A stretch of 64,000 nucleotides of DNA from Salinigranum marinum (GCF_024228675.1 NZ_CP100461.1:248001-312000), one strand, 5' to 3'; positions 51,218 through 62,250 are shown, counted from the stretch's first letter. Notes: generated by a model not told the origin, from the letters alone. A program made the numbers and translations.

Positions 51218-51253
51218 GGAAAAGACAAAGTATCAGCCCTACAATAAACTAAC

Positions 51254-51520
51254 ATGGCTACTGATAAGATACGGTTGATTCTCGGTCAGATTATATGGAT
51301 GGTAACTACGTCTGTATTGCTAATCTTGACTGAATCATTCTCATATGAGCTGTATTTCGTCACGTCTACTATCGGTTTTCTTATTACGGCCGATATTCTG
51401 ATGCTATCTTACAGACATCTACTGCGAAAGAAGATATTTTTATTGAGCTTCGTGGTCGGACTGGTAGGATCCACAATTATAATTATCAAACAACTCTTGA
51501 AAGTTGTTGAAATACTCTAA
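51254..51520 (+). CDS. Small membrane protein of glycan locus
   Basis: An 88-residue protein with three hydrophobic segments (LILGQIIWMVTTSVLLIL; LYFVTSTIGFLITADILML; IFLLSFVVGLVGSTIIII). It starts just beyond the IS6-type element. No family recognised; small partners of this kind accompany flippases or polymerases. Confidence 0.5.
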   Translation: MATDKIRLILGQIIWMVTTSVLLILTESFSYELYFVTSTIGFLITADILMLSYRHLLRKKIFLLSFVVGLVGSTIIIIKQLLKVVEIL

Positions 51521-51660
51521 CCCCAAAATGGCAGCGACCATATAGACTCAATCACATGTTTCAGCGTCGCCACAAAATTGTATAACGCTCTTAGGAAGCA
51601 GATTGTTGACGGTGAGAGCAGTGGCTGAAAGTCGAAGAGGGCAAGGGCACCGCGTCAGCG

Positions 51661-52700
51661 GTGCCCGACATGTTCCCAGTAAACCGATTCGTGTCCGAAT
51701 CGGCTCCAGCGGACCTGCTGCAACAGGTTCGCTGGCGTGATGGTGTTGAGTGCCCTCGCTGCCGTTCTGACCTGACGGTCAGAAACGGCAGCTATCGGGT
51801 GTATCAGCGGTATTTGTGTAAGAATTGCGGTCGCACGCTCAATGACAAGACTGGCACGATCTTCTCTCACTCAAAGCTCAAGCTGAAAGAGGGTTACTTC
51901 ACGATTTACGTCTTCTTACGGTTCAACACAAGCATTCGACAAATCGAAGCAGAACTCGAGCTTTCTTACAGGACGTGAGACAGCGTGTCAAGCGCTTCGC
52001 CAGAGCGCTCGACACGCCTTCGGTACGGCTGTCTGGGCCAGTCGAGATCGACGAGGTGTACGTCTTTGCTGGGCTAAAAGGTCGCGAGCGGGACCAGACG
52101 TCCCGCTCGCGTGCCCTGTCTACACGCGGGCGAGGAACGTATGAAGACGACAAACCACCCGTGTTCACGCTGGTCGATCGCGGTACTGACGAACGGTACG
52201 TCGTGCCAGCCAAATCCGCCGACGAATCGAATGTGCGACTCCTGCTCGCTAATCACGAGCAGGAGTCGCTCACCGTCTACACCGACGGATTTCGAGCCTA
52301 CGACCCGCTCGAAGACGACGATGAGTTCCAGCGTGAGTTCGTCGTTCACAGCGACAGCGAATACGCCGATGACGAGACCCACATCAACATTTGCGAGAGC
52401 CACGGGTCGCTCCTGCGACTCTGGCTCTCGCCTCACCGAGGTGTCTCCAAAGATAGACTCACATCATATATCCGAGCGTTTCAGCTCCATCGTGAAGTCT
52501 TCCGAAACCCGGTAAAGAAGCGCTCAAAACGATCCTCGAAACTGCGCTGTGACTCACCAACAATCTACGCCATAAGAGCGTTCTTTGAGATGAAAAGCCC
52601 AACTATCACTGTCTGGACGCTCGAGGGGCGCAATCATTCCATAACCATCGCTAAAGAAATCCGGCGCATGGTATTTTCAGTACATCACAAAGCCGGTTAG
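51661..52700 (+). pseudogene. IS1595-family transposase, frameshifted
   Basis: The first frame (51661-51978) has the N-terminal zinc ribbon (CPRCRSDLTVRNG, CKNCGRTLND). The second (51975-52700) continues with the ISXO2-like DDE domain: VEIDEVYVFAGLKG, VYTDGFRAYDPL and EYADDETHINICESHGSLLR. One missing base at about 51975 splits them (SYRT then RQRVKRF). After about 52570 the match fades. The element is dead unless frameshifting occurs. Confidence 0.75.
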
Positions 52701-52724
52701 TTGAGACGTCTGCTTGCTGAAGGT

Positions 52725-53891
52725 GTGTCTACGACCCAGCAAGCAGACGGTGAGATTCACGAGGACCAGCTTCTTAACTTCCTCGTCAACTCCCTTGACG
52801 AGGAAGTTGCTCTTACATTCGCTGAAAACGCTGAGATCGACGCTGAAGACATCTACGAGGTCCTCGTCGGCGCGTGCGCCGACGGGACCTCGGTCTCGAC
52901 GCTCTGTAAGAGAAGCGAAGATGCACCCCACGAAAACTCGGTTCTCTACCATCTCCGCACTAAGTTCGACCTCGAGACGCTCGAACAAGTCGGGAACACG
53001 CTCCTCCAGAAGGACGTTCTCGACGTCCTCCCCGAGCAGGTGGAGGTCGTTGCGGACCTCCACCTGCGACCCTACTACGGTGACGAAGACGACACAGAGG
53101 GCCTCTACCACTCGGAAGCGAAACGTGGAACGACCGCGTTCCACGCGTACGCGACGCTGTACGCACGCGTGAAGAACAAACGCTACACGCTGGCGGTGCG
53201 CCGTCTCGAAGACGGCGACACCGCCAGTAGCGTCCTCGCAGAGTTTCTCGGGATCCTCGACGGCCTTGACCTCGACGTCAAGGCCGTCTATCTTGACCGC
53301 GAATTCTACGACAGCAAGTGTTTGACACTGCTTCACGCGCACAACCACGCGTACGTCATGCCGATCGTCCGCTGGGGACGGACGATCAAGCGAGAACTCT
53401 CGGAAGGCTGGAGTCGCGTGATTCAGCACAACCTGACGGCGAAACTCGACGGTCACAGCTGGACCGTCGAGTTTCCCGTCTACATCGACTGCACCTACCA
53501 GAACGGGAGGTACGACGGGCATGGGGTGGCGCGTCACGGCTATGCCGCTGACGCGCCGTTCATCAACACTCCACGAGACGCCCGATACCACTACGCGAAA
53601 CGCTTCGGTATCGAGGCAAGCTACCGGCTCTCCGAGCAAACGATTGCGACGACTACGACACAGAATCCGGTCGTACGGCTGTTATACGTCGTGGTGAGTT
53701 TGCTGTTACAGAACGTGTGGCGGTATCTGCACTGGGAGTACGTGGCGATGCCCCGCCGAGGCGGGCGTCGCCTCTGGGAGTGGTCGTACAAGGAGTTCAC
53801 CAACATGATGCGACGCGCAGCGTGGACGGCCCTCGCGACGCGTCGGGCCGTCCCCGCAAACCGGCCACCGGACGACCGATTTAGCCGGTAA
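52725..53891 (+). CDS. ISH3-family transposase
   Basis: A 388-residue protein from GTG, giving MSTTQQADGEIHEDQLL, the usual ISH3 N-terminus. Features: EDIYEVLVGACADGTSVSTLC, VVADLHLRPYYGDED (first Asp), VYLDREFYDSKC (second Asp) and KRFGIEASYRLSEQ (Glu). The element's ends have ggttag at about 52694 and ctaacc at about 53905. The frame is intact and likely active. It was inserted directly after the IS1595 relic. Confidence 0.85.
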   Translation: MSTTQQADGEIHEDQLLNFLVNSLDEEVALTFAENAEIDAEDIYEVLVGACADGTSVSTLCKRSEDAPHENSVLYHLRTKFDLETLEQVGNTLLQKDVLDVLPEQVEVVADLHLRPYYGDEDDTEGLYHSEAKRGTTAFHAYATLYARVKNKRYTLAVRRLEDGDTASSVLAEFLGILDGLDLDVKAVYLDREFYDSKCLTLLHAHNHAYVMPIVRWGRTIKRELSEGWSRVIQHNLTAKLDGHSWTVEFPVYIDCTYQNGRYDGHGVARHGYAADAPFINTPRDARYHYAKRFGIEASYRLSEQTIATTTTQNPVVRLLYVVVSLLLQNVWRYLHWEYVAMPRRGGRRLWEWSYKEFTNMMRRAAWTALATRRAVPANRPPDDRFSR

Positions 53892-54378
53892 TCTCCGACT
53901 GGGCTAACCAGCGGTGTGAGTGGCGACGCTGTCGCGTCGGCGGCAGCCGCCGCCGACAGCGACAGCTCTCCATCGGTTCGCCCAAAATTCTCACGTCGAG
54001 ACCCCCAGTGCAACCGCTCCGCCACAGAACTCAGGCTTCAGAAACAGCTAGCCGAGGATCCTTTGTGAGGTACTGATTTTTGATGGCAGATATACGCGTT
54101 TGATTGCAAAGAAGAAAATAAATGACATCACAAAAATTAAAATATTTGAGAGTATCTAGATAATTTGGAAGCCGCTGGTAAACTCTTTCCACTCCCTGCT
54201 ATGGGATTTTTTCTTGGACAAGATTATAGTCAAGATGAGTAGCAATATATACAGTTCAAACCTCGTTTTTTATAAAGTCATCATCCCAATCTAGAATTTT
54301 TAATCTATTATATGTCTGTTGTAATTACGCTGTAGTCGGAGGAGTTCTGTGTTGACTAGTGATAAGTTGGGTGGCCTT
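53892..54378. other. Intergenic with a long GC hairpin
   Basis: gctgtcg-c-gtcggcggc (53929-53945) pairs with gccgccgac-a-cgacagc ending at 53967, a 16-pair hairpin. A minus-strand frame from about 54025 (MAERLHWGSRRENFG) runs into the ISH3 element and may be a cut gene. The rest is AT-rich and appears to be noncoding. Confidence 0.4.
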
Positions 54379-55704
54379 TTATTTGTACCCCAAGCTTTCA
54401 AGCCGCTCCTCAACCTCGGAGTCCATGTCCTCTTGGAGGTACCGAGCTTCAACATCGAGCTCGTTAAGACGTGAAAGGACAGCACTTCTCACTAATTCTC
54501 CTCCTGCCGTCGAGGTATCGACCTGCTCAATTCCGTTACGGAGGTCAAACAATCGATGTTCGCCGGCAATCTCATCACCCTCGTACAGCCAATCATTAGA
54601 ACGAGCACCGACGATAACCTCTCCATGTACCTCGTGTTCTGCCATAATATACTCGCGTGCCTCGTCAAAGCCAGGAATCTGTCCTTCATACTCGCTAGGA
54701 ACGTTTATTCCGAGAGATTTATGAATGAGTGGTGGTATATCAAGTAAACTTATCATTTGGTCCTTCGCATCGTAAAGGTAGTCCGGTCCGTTCACGACTA
54801 TGAGAGGGACATGTAAGAGTTCGTCGTACATCCTCTCTGGCTTTCCGTACTGACCGTGGCTACCAAAGAGTTCACCGTGATCTGAGGTGATGATAATAAG
54901 TGTGTCATCGTATAGGCCTTCAGTTCGTAACGTATCTATAATTCGTTGAATCTGATTGTCAACGTAAGCAATCGCCGCGTCATAGAGCTTTCGTAGGTTA
55001 CAAATTTCTGTATCCGAGAGCGCTTCGGGTTCCTTCAAGAGGGCGGAGTACCACTCCGATACATCGTTCTGTGTAACATTCCCGACTCCGTACTCGCGAC
55101 GGTACTGCTTAGGAGGGAAGCACGGGTGATGAACGTCCATATAATGCGTCCATACGTGAAACGGAGTACTGGTCTTTTTAATCCAGTCAATTGTATCGTC
55201 GGTAATTACGTCCGCGCTGACATACGGACGTGGTTTTCCTTTGATTAATTGGTAAGACTTCTTAATGACATCGGTGAAGTGAAGCATATCGTCAACACGC
55301 TTAATTTTAGGGTTGTTAATCTCTATCCCACGCGGGAACACCTTTGTCGCAATTCCCATCAAAGGATTCTGATAGTCTTCGAACGTGTCAAATCCGACGT
55401 CATAGTTGAAGTGGCTCGAAAGGAAGGGGTTACACTGGAATCCACCTGTAGTTAGTCCGGCGTCATTAAGAAAGGTACTGACTCTCGGTCGGTCATCAGC
55501 GAGAGGACCAAGCCCTTCGTACGAGAGCGGTAGCGTTCCCGTAAGCATCGCAGGGAAAGACGGGGTGGTACCGGGACCAGTCGCAAAGGCACTACTGAAT
55601 TTTACTCCGTCTCCAGTGGCTGACACCAAACATGGTGTGTCCTCGTTTGAATAATCCGACCGTAGCGAATCGATTGTTATGAGTAAACTATTTTTTTGCG
55701 TCAT
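54379..55704 (-). CDS. Sulfatase-fold hydrolase/transferase
   Basis: A 441-residue protein. Motifs: LLITIDSLRSDYS (residues 7-19), GPGTTPSFPAMLTG (nucleophile region, about 45), YMDVHHPCFPP (about 190) and IIITSDHGELFGSHGQYGKPE (about 275). The C-terminus ends EERLESLGYK. It is related to the enzyme at 46.4 kb but not a recent duplicate, and it lies on the opposite strand. A cytoplasmic enzyme acting on surface glycan or lipid-linked precursors is likely; the substrate is unknown. Confidence 0.85.
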   Translation of the reverse strand: MTQKNSLLITIDSLRSDYSNEDTPCLVSATGDGVKFSSAFATGPGTTPSFPAMLTGTLPLSYEGLGPLADDRPRVSTFLNDAGLTTGGFQCNPFLSSHFNYDVGFDTFEDYQNPLMGIATKVFPRGIEINNPKIKRVDDMLHFTDVIKKSYQLIKGKPRPYVSADVITDDTIDWIKKTSTPFHVWTHYMDVHHPCFPPKQYRREYGVGNVTQNDVSEWYSALLKEPEALSDTEICNLRKLYDAAIAYVDNQIQRIIDTLRTEGLYDDTLIIITSDHGELFGSHGQYGKPERMYDELLHVPLIVVNGPDYLYDAKDQMISLLDIPPLIHKSLGINVPSEYEGQIPGFDEAREYIMAEHEVHGEVIVGARSNDWLYEGDEIAGEHRLFDLRNGIEQVDTSTAGGELVRSAVLSRLNELDVEARYLQEDMDSEVEERLESLGYK

Positions 55705-55779
55705 TGATAACTAGCAGTGTATATGTGTTTATAAATCCCGGAGTTAATGTTTATAAAATCATTCTAACATATTTCGTTC

Positions 55780-56462
55780 GTGTTAAGTTAGGGACGAGGC
55801 GGTCGAAGTTCGAATGTTCTATGCCCGAATTCAACCGCCTCAACCGAAATACCGATTGGATCAACTTGGAGTTTGTGGAGCGAGAACGGACACCCGAGGT
55901 CGCGATTCAAGTGGGTATTCAACTCCACCTCGCTGGTTTGTCGCTCTCTAATAATAAACAATATCTTGAGAGGTTGGGTGTCAAGCGAAGCCGAACTGCA
56001 ATTCACGACTGGGTGCGGAATGCCGATTTACAACCCAACAGGGACGTAGAACCGGATCAGATTGCGGTCGACGAGACACTGATCCGTGTCAACGGCCAGC
56101 GTCACTGGCTGTACGCTGCGGTCGATCCCGACACGAATCAATTCCTCCATGTACGGTTGTTTCAGACGCGCACGACGCAGCTCACACTGCTGTTCCTTCG
56201 CGAACTCCACGAGAAACAGCAGGTCTCAGACGTGACGTTTCTCGTCGATGACTCGCACCATCTCAAGAACGCGCTGGGGCGACTTGGCCTCCGATTTCGA
56301 GTGAGCCGCCATGGCAATCGGAACGCCATCAAACGTGTCGTTCGTGGGGTATAACGACGAAATTTTTTGTTCTCAAATACGCTCTCGAACGCACAGTTGC
56401 CGACAGTTGACTCATGGCTGAAAGCCTTCGCTGTCTGGTAGAATCGATGCTAAAGCTAACAC
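55780..56462 (+). mobile_element. IS6-type element with decayed transposase
   Basis: Terminal repeats gtgttaagtt (55780) and gctaacac (to 56462). The transposase begins MPEFNRLNRN at about 55820, with DETLIRVNGQRHWLY (first Asp) and FLVDDSHHLKN (second Asp). A stop at 56352-56354 cuts it after AIKRVVRGV, where the family has an E-x-x-x-R-E-V region, so the catalytic Glu is changed to Lys. Further in-frame stops follow. It cannot move itself. Confidence 0.8.
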
Positions 56463-56525
56463 GAGGTATATTTAATAATCAAATATTACATCCCGTCCGG
56501 ATTTCCCTCGTTCAACTCATCCGCT

Positions 56526-57589
56526 GAGCGTGTCATAGAATCCATCTCATAATTTCTCACAGCCCGGATCGCTTCCCCGCTCGTAGTTGGTGACGGCAAA
56601 GACGAGCCGTAGGCAGAGCGCAACGAACACTTCTGTTCGTGCGTGGACGCGGCCTCGGGCGCGGACGTGGCCGAGGCCGCAGTCTTTAATTGCGTCGTTG
56701 GTTCGCTCGACTCCTGTCCGGTCGTTATACTTCTCGTCCAAGATGGATTGCTTCAGCTGAACGCCCTCGCTGTGTTCGGCGATGCAATTCTCGATCCTGT
56801 ACTCGACACCGAGTGGATCGTCGGTGTTTCGCGCGTTGTACGGGGCGATTGGCACGACCCCTGCGGCCAGCAGGTGGTCGTGCTAATCGAGGATATCGTA
56901 GACGCTGTCTCCAAGCATCCAGATCGGTGTATCAACGGTGAGCGCGTCACGCGTGACGCGCATCGCTGTCTCTTGATCTGTTTGTTTGGTCTGTATAAAT
57001 TCGGCTGCAATCGGGATCTTTGCGCCGGTCGAGACGATCGTACAGCCGAAACCGTAGTAGTACCCCTCCGCTGTTGGATCGTAGTTCCACGATGCAGTGT
57101 CGTTGTACTGGATTGCTTCGACGTGGGTCAAACCGATTGAGTACGTGGAGTCGAGCAGGCCGCGGGGCGACGGCCTGCTCGACGAGCCTGTCGAAGACAT
57201 CGTCGGTGACGTGTTGGAGGTCAGTGAGAAAGGGATCAATCGTGTCTCTGGATGGCGGTTTGGTGAGTCCGCAGTAGTACCACACGAGTGCGTGCTGGAG
57301 TTTTCGTGTAACCGGACGTGTACCGTAGATGTCCTTGTAATAGCAGTGCAGAAAGCCGCAGAAGAGGTCTGGTGGCTGATGCACTCGTGTTCGCCCCCTC
57401 GAAGCGGGGGCGAACACGTCGCACTCAATCAAAAACTCGAACTTAAGATGCTTGAACAGCGGTACTGTCTCGGTCGCCGCCGCATTCAAGAAGTCGTTGG
57501 CCGAAGCTACGTCTTGCAGGGCGTTAGTGCTGCTGGACACAGTTTCCAAGCCCTGCGGCCTCCTTTGGGAGGCTTTCTATGACACGCTC
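56526..57589 (-). mobile_element. IS5-type element with decayed transposase
   Basis: Perfect 15-base terminal repeats gagcgtgtcatagaa (56526-56540) and its complement (57575-57589). The transposase, read leftward in pieces (57549, 57428 and 56855), has TETVPLFKHLKFEFL, GLTHVEAIQYN, LGDSVYDILD and GVERTNDAIKDCGL. Several frameshifts and a stop break it, and the first Asp is lost. It is the reference for the chimeric ORF at 14.7-15.6 kb. Confidence 0.8.
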
Positions 57590-57680
57590 CACCCGCTAGG
57601 AAAAATCCAGCCTCCTTTCGCCGGTTCGCCTTGTTCACCCAGAACAATTGAATTCCCGTACGAATTTACTGGAGGGTCCA

Positions 57681-58885
57681 CTAGTGGTGCTTCAACTATC
57701 AACTGAGACAGGGTTGAGCCTGCGGAGTTTGATGCGTGCGTCGTCAGTCGTGAACTGCCAGTCGATAGTCGAATCCGCCTCGTTCTTGGTCCTTTCCCAC
57801 GCAGCGACCTCCGAACGGAGGGTCGCTGCGTCGGACATCCGACGGTCGAGAAACTAAGGCGCGAGTGCGCTGAGTTCGATTTCCTCCATATTGAGCCAGC
57901 TTCCGTGTGGTGGAGTGAAGTGAAACTCAAACTTCTCAAGCGGTCGACGAGCCTCAGTCGGCGGGAGGAACTCGTAGAACGCGTACTCGGTGTGAGTGCT
58001 GAAGTTGTCAAGCACCAATCGGATACGAGCCGCATCCGGGTAGTGCTCATCGACGAGTTGGCGCATCTGCTCGACGAACTCGACTTTGGTTCGCTTCCTG
58101 GTCACATCGACGTGCCGCCAGCCGACCAGCGGTTCACTGATTACGAAGAGGTTGCGCGTTCCAGATCGCAGGTACGTGTAATGGGTGCGAGCGACCGCTC
58201 CCGGTTTCGCCGGGAGCGGTTCGCGGACGTGCCTGAGGAGTTGTTTGTTGGTTTCGTCGAAGCAGACGACTGGACGGTCTTTGTCGTACGGTTCGTGGTA
58301 GAGGGCGAGGACATCTTCCATGCGGCAGACGAACTTGGCGTTCTGGCCGGGTAGGGAGGATCACCCACTGGGAGGATCGGTGAGGCTACAGTTGGTTTTT
58401 TGAGAATCTGTCGAACGGTCTCGTGTGAGATCGACTCGACGTCGACCTCATCGAGCGTGACAAGTCTGTCTGCGAGGAGGTGGAGTGTCCAGCTAGCGCG
58501 CCCTTCGGGCTGCTCGCTGCACGCCAACGCAACAAGGTGAGCTTCAGCGGTGCCATCAAGTTTGCGCGCGTAGATGTGGTCAGGGTTCTTCCGTTCGATG
58601 GTGCCGAGACGCTCGCGGGAGAAGCGCTCCCGCGTGCGCTGACGGTGGCACGGCCACAGTCCAGCGCGTCAGCGATCTTCGGATCGCTCCAGCCTTCCTC
58701 GGATTTCAACAAGATGCGTGCTCGGGTGAGTTCACAGGCACTGTGGTTACCTGCTGAAACGAGCGCTTCGAGTTCTGCACGCCCTTCATCCGTCAACTCG
58801 ACAAGATACAGCTTCCACCCATGAGGATGTTCCAGAGGCCGTGCAGCTGTTTTACGCTATCACGTCACGGTTGAAACACCACTAG
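57681..58885 (-). mobile_element. IS630-family element with broken transposase
   Basis: The ends are ctagtggtgcttcaac (57681) and the complement of ctagtggtgtttcaac (58885), with the TA expected at IS630 targets. The leftward transposase has the N-terminal HTH (ARILLKSEEGWSDPKI, 58796), a frameshift, then VVCFDETNKQLL (first Asp), IRLVLDNFSTHTEYAF (second) and SWLNMEEIELSALAP (Glu). A TAG at 57854-57856 interrupts it, and the tail SDAATLRSEVAAWERTKN follows in frame. Inactive. Confidence 0.75.
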
Positions 58886-59361
58886 ACAGTGCCTCCTTTC
58901 CTGGTTTAGCAAGGTGGTAAGGGTCCAGAAGATCTTTCTGTGAGGTGTCTAATGTTTTGTTTATTCAATTAATTTTTAAATTAAATTTGAACGGACATAT
59001 GAAATTATTGATAGGATCGGATTCAAGTTGTTGAATATATAAACTTTGGTCCAAAACTCTGAACACACATGAGAAATTGCACAATATATCAAAATAAATT
59101 GGCAATGAAAGTTTTGAAATTTGCCCTGGTCAAAATGATTTTCTTATATCGTGAACCAATTATTAACTACTACTCTGTATATTATTTTCTCGGTTGAACA
59201 TTAAATAGGACGTAGGCTCACAATAGATATGGAAATTAATAAATGCGAGTAAGCTCAAAATCCAATAGTAATAATAAAAGTCAGTGTTTGACATCACCGA
59301 ATTAATGAACTAAATCAAGCCTTGTGGACTAATCTCAATCAAACCAGTCATTCGTTACTAA
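58886..59361. promoter_or_regulatory. AT-rich noncoding stretch before the glycosyltransferase pair
   Basis: About 470 bases with no open frame of note, among the most AT-rich of the window. It should contain the promoter for the gene at 59362. Several tatata-like stretches prevent choosing one. Confidence 0.45.
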
Positions 59362-60297
59362 ATGAGTAAAAAATACCCTTCGGTAAACGCGATTATAATT
59401 AACTGGGAGAATTATGAAGACACATCAAATTGTATAAAATCACTTAAAGAAAGTTCTTACCGAAACTTCGATATTACAGTTGTTGACAATGGATCCACCG
59501 ACGAATCTCTTAAGAAATTGCGAGTACGATTCCCTGATGTGAATTTCATTGGTGTTGATTCAAATAAAGGATTTGGCGCAGCTGTAAACAGGGCCGTAGA
59601 GCCAGTGAAAAATTATAGTTATGACTATACGTGGGTCTTGAACAACGATGTGATATTCCCTGATCAGAATCTATTAACAAACCTTGTTCAAGATGCTGAG
59701 GAAAACACTAAGATCGGTATCATTACCCCGAAAGTCCTCCATTATCCAGAAATAAACAAAGTCTGGTTCATAAAAGGGCAAATAAACTGGAATATTGGCT
59801 ACCCGTATCATCAATCAGAGTCGCAACATTTATTTGATATATTTCGGTCAAATGAGAACTACAGCGAAGATATATTACAAAACGATTACATTCCCTTCTG
59901 CAGCGCATTAATCCGAACGGATGTCTTTCGCGAAGTCGGTGGAATCCCGGAGGACTATTTCCTATACTTTGAAGACGTGGAGTATTGTTGCCGCGTGTCG
60001 GAAGCGGGATTCGAAGTGAAGACAAGTCAAAAGTCTATAATTTACCATCGAGAATCAAGTTCGTCCGCTGGGGCGAGAAAGACGATTCCATCATATTACA
60101 TGGCGAGAAATCGATGGCATTTCTACCGCGATAATGATGATAAGATAGGACTATTGTTTTATATGTTCTCACTTATTTGGATCCTACTCAATATTTTAGA
60201 CAGAGCACATAAGAAAGAGTGGATGAGTATCATTGCTTTATTACTTGGTTCCTACGATGGAATCCTCGGTGTTAGATATCGAGGTAGGTATCCATGA
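59362..60297 (+). CDS. Glycosyltransferase family 2 (rhamnosyltransferase-like)
   Basis: A 311-residue protein. VNAIIINWENYEDTSNCIKSL, VVDNGSTDESLKKL and SNKGFGAAVNRAV bind the nucleotide sugar; WVLNNDVIFP is the DxD equivalent (about residue 92). PEDYFLYFEDVEYCCRVSEAG (about 195-215) is the ED-type catalytic region typical of rhamnosyl- and galactofuranosyl-transferases. C-terminal amphipathic and hydrophobic helices suggest membrane association. It overlaps the next gene by four bases (ATGA). Confidence 0.9.
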   Translation: MSKKYPSVNAIIINWENYEDTSNCIKSLKESSYRNFDITVVDNGSTDESLKKLRVRFPDVNFIGVDSNKGFGAAVNRAVEPVKNYSYDYTWVLNNDVIFPDQNLLTNLVQDAEENTKIGIITPKVLHYPEINKVWFIKGQINWNIGYPYHQSESQHLFDIFRSNENYSEDILQNDYIPFCSALIRTDVFREVGGIPEDYFLYFEDVEYCCRVSEAGFEVKTSQKSIIYHRESSSSAGARKTIPSYYMARNRWHFYRDNDDKIGLLFYMFSLIWILLNILDRAHKKEWMSIIALLLGSYDGILGVRYRGRYP

Positions 60298-61484
60298 ACT
60301 TACTCCAAATCACCAGCTCAGAGGTCTATCCGCCCTCAACGGGAGGAACTCACAGGTCACATGGATTGTTGTTATCATTTATTAACCAATGCGATTCAGT
60401 GGTCAGATATGCTCAGGGATCACCCGGTCTGCCACTGACCGTTGGCCCAGATGAGATAGAAATTAAACATAATTACAAGGAAATTAGAGAATGTGGAATA
60501 TTATCTCTCGTATCCAAAGCACCAATGTTGTTTGGTCAACCAAACATATTACAAGGTATCCCATTGCGATTGACCCTCCCAAAAATTCTTGCTAAAGAAC
60601 TACAAAAAGCGGATATCGTTCAGGTAGAGGGCCCATGGCAGATGCCCGGCATAGCACACCATACTCCTGAAAGCACTCCATTAATATTCTCAAGCCATAA
60701 TGCTGAATACGAAGTGTTTTCTGGCGATGACAATACTGTGACTGACAGTATGTTTCTCAGGCAACTCCGACGTATTGAAGAAACATCAATAAAATGCTCT
60801 GACTTAGTAATTTGTACCACAGAACGTGACAAGGACGCTCTCAAAACTAGGTATTCTCTTGATTTCCCATCGGTAATCGTGCCAAATGGGACTTATGAGT
60901 CAAATATTCGAGACAGTTTTGATGATGATTTGGGTACAAAGAAGTATGAGAAGTTCGGAGTACGCGAGAATGCATTCGTTGGGGTTTTCATCGGATCAGG
61001 ATATGCTCCGAATATTGATGCGGTCGAACAAATAATTAATATTTCAAATAAATTGTCTAATACCGATATTGAGTTTCAGATAGTAGTTTGTGGTTCTGTA
61101 TGCGAACACTTCACTGACAGTTATGAAAACATCAATATGCTGGGTTTCGTGGATGACTTAGAGTCCATATATAATATTTCTGACTTTGGATTAAATCCAA
61201 TTAGATTTGGAAGCGGAAGTAACATCAAAATCTTAGATTATATGTCCAGAGGGCTGCCGGTCATAACCACGAAATTTGGTTCTCGCGGATATCGCTTAGT
61301 CCACAAAAACAACGCATTAATTTCTGATCTTTCATCGTTTCATAGTGAGATTTATCGCTTATTTCATAACCATGACCTCAGGGCGAGACTCCAAGTCAAC
61401 TCTCACCAATATATTGAAGAAAACCATACTTGGGAGGATATATCTGCGAACTACCGAAGAAATGTGAAAAGATTAATTAGGTAG
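60294..61484 (+). CDS. Glycosyltransferase family 4 (GT-B)
   Basis: A 396-residue protein. The N-terminal domain opens MNLLQITSSEVYPPSTGGTH with the GT-B glycine loop. The linker has SSHNAEYEVF and VICTTERDKDAL. The C-terminal nucleotide-sugar domain has VGVFIGSGYAPNIDAVEQII, INMLGFVDDLESIYN and FGLNPIRFGSGSNIKILDYMSRGLPVI, in which the E-x7-E motif is altered (Gly/Ser-rich with Asp). It is co-translated with the glycosyltransferase-2 gene, so they likely add successive sugars to the same glycan. Confidence 0.9.
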   Translation: MNLLQITSSEVYPPSTGGTHRSHGLLLSFINQCDSVVRYAQGSPGLPLTVGPDEIEIKHNYKEIRECGILSLVSKAPMLFGQPNILQGIPLRLTLPKILAKELQKADIVQVEGPWQMPGIAHHTPESTPLIFSSHNAEYEVFSGDDNTVTDSMFLRQLRRIEETSIKCSDLVICTTERDKDALKTRYSLDFPSVIVPNGTYESNIRDSFDDDLGTKKYEKFGVRENAFVGVFIGSGYAPNIDAVEQIINISNKLSNTDIEFQIVVCGSVCEHFTDSYENINMLGFVDDLESIYNISDFGLNPIRFGSGSNIKILDYMSRGLPVITTKFGSRGYRLVHKNNALISDLSSFHSEIYRLFHNHDLRARLQVNSHQYIEENHTWEDISANYRRNVKRLIR

Positions 61485-61499
61485 AGTTAGCGCAGTAGA

Positions 61500-62250
61500 A
61501 AATTTTTCGACTCTGTAGTTTCGGCACACGGCGGTTGATTTCACGGATATCTCACGCTCCGTCGGAGGTTGTAGAGGGTCGCTTTCAGCAGCATTTCACG
61601 AAACTCCAGCCACCAGCTACGCGCACGCACGGCAGCGCCGAGCGTGCGCTTGATTGACGAGAAGTCGGTTTCTGACATGGAGCGCTGGTGATACCGATCA
61701 CTGTCCATACGGGCGTTATGAGCGTAATCGAGTGGATTCATGATCTGTGTTTGATCAGCGGTCTGATGCCGTTTTCGCGGAGTTCGTCGCGGAAGGCTTT
61801 CGCGTCGTAGCCTCGGTCGGCGGCAAGGCTTCGCAGGTCGCCGGCGTTCCGCCGGGCGACCTGCGGGCCGATCTTCGCATCGTGTTTCTTCGAGGTAGTC
61901 GAGTGGATGTCGGTGATGTACAGCGTTTCAACATCCACGAGAGCAGTGACTTTCAGTGCCCGGACGCGGTAGTTAGTGCGGTTGGCGTAGTGGCAGCTCG
62001 GTTGGTCGCGGTCGAAGCCAGTCGAATCGATGGCGGCGTGACCAGTGCGTTCCTCGACGCGTCGGTCGAGGAACGCACGCCACGTTTTCGTTGGAATCCA
62101 CGCAAACCGTCCGGAGGACAGTGTAGTGAGGAAGCCGTGTTAGGGCCGATTTCGTCTAAAACACCGGGCATTTCACTGAACAAATCCACCGCGACGCGGT
62201 AGGATTTGCCCAGCTCGATTGGAGTGCATGCAGCGTGAGCATCGCCCACT
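61500..62250 (-). pseudogene. IS5-family transposase relic
   Basis: Pieces in different frames match the intact transposase at 22.1-22.9 kb: PVG-type start SEMPGVLDEIG (62170), GPQVARRNAGDLRSLAADRGYDAK (61870), RPLIKH, then QRSMSETDFSSIKRTLG and LLKATLYNLRR (61560). Several frameshifts and a stop occur. No clean ends were found. Confidence 0.65.

Noticed and set aside
50518-51978. Programmed frameshifting in the IS6 (about 50850) and IS1595 (about 51975) transposases
   Set aside because: No slippery run or downstream structure stands at either shift, and IS6-family enzymes are not known to use it. Decay is more likely.
28152-57856. TAG read as pyrrolysine or another amino acid (28152-28154 in the DUF5615 gene; 57854-57856 in the IS630 transposase)
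   Set aside because: The two genes are unrelated, the usual residues at these places are Trp and Gln, and both lie in decaying contexts. No pyrrolysine genes are present. Two single-base nonsense changes are the simpler view.
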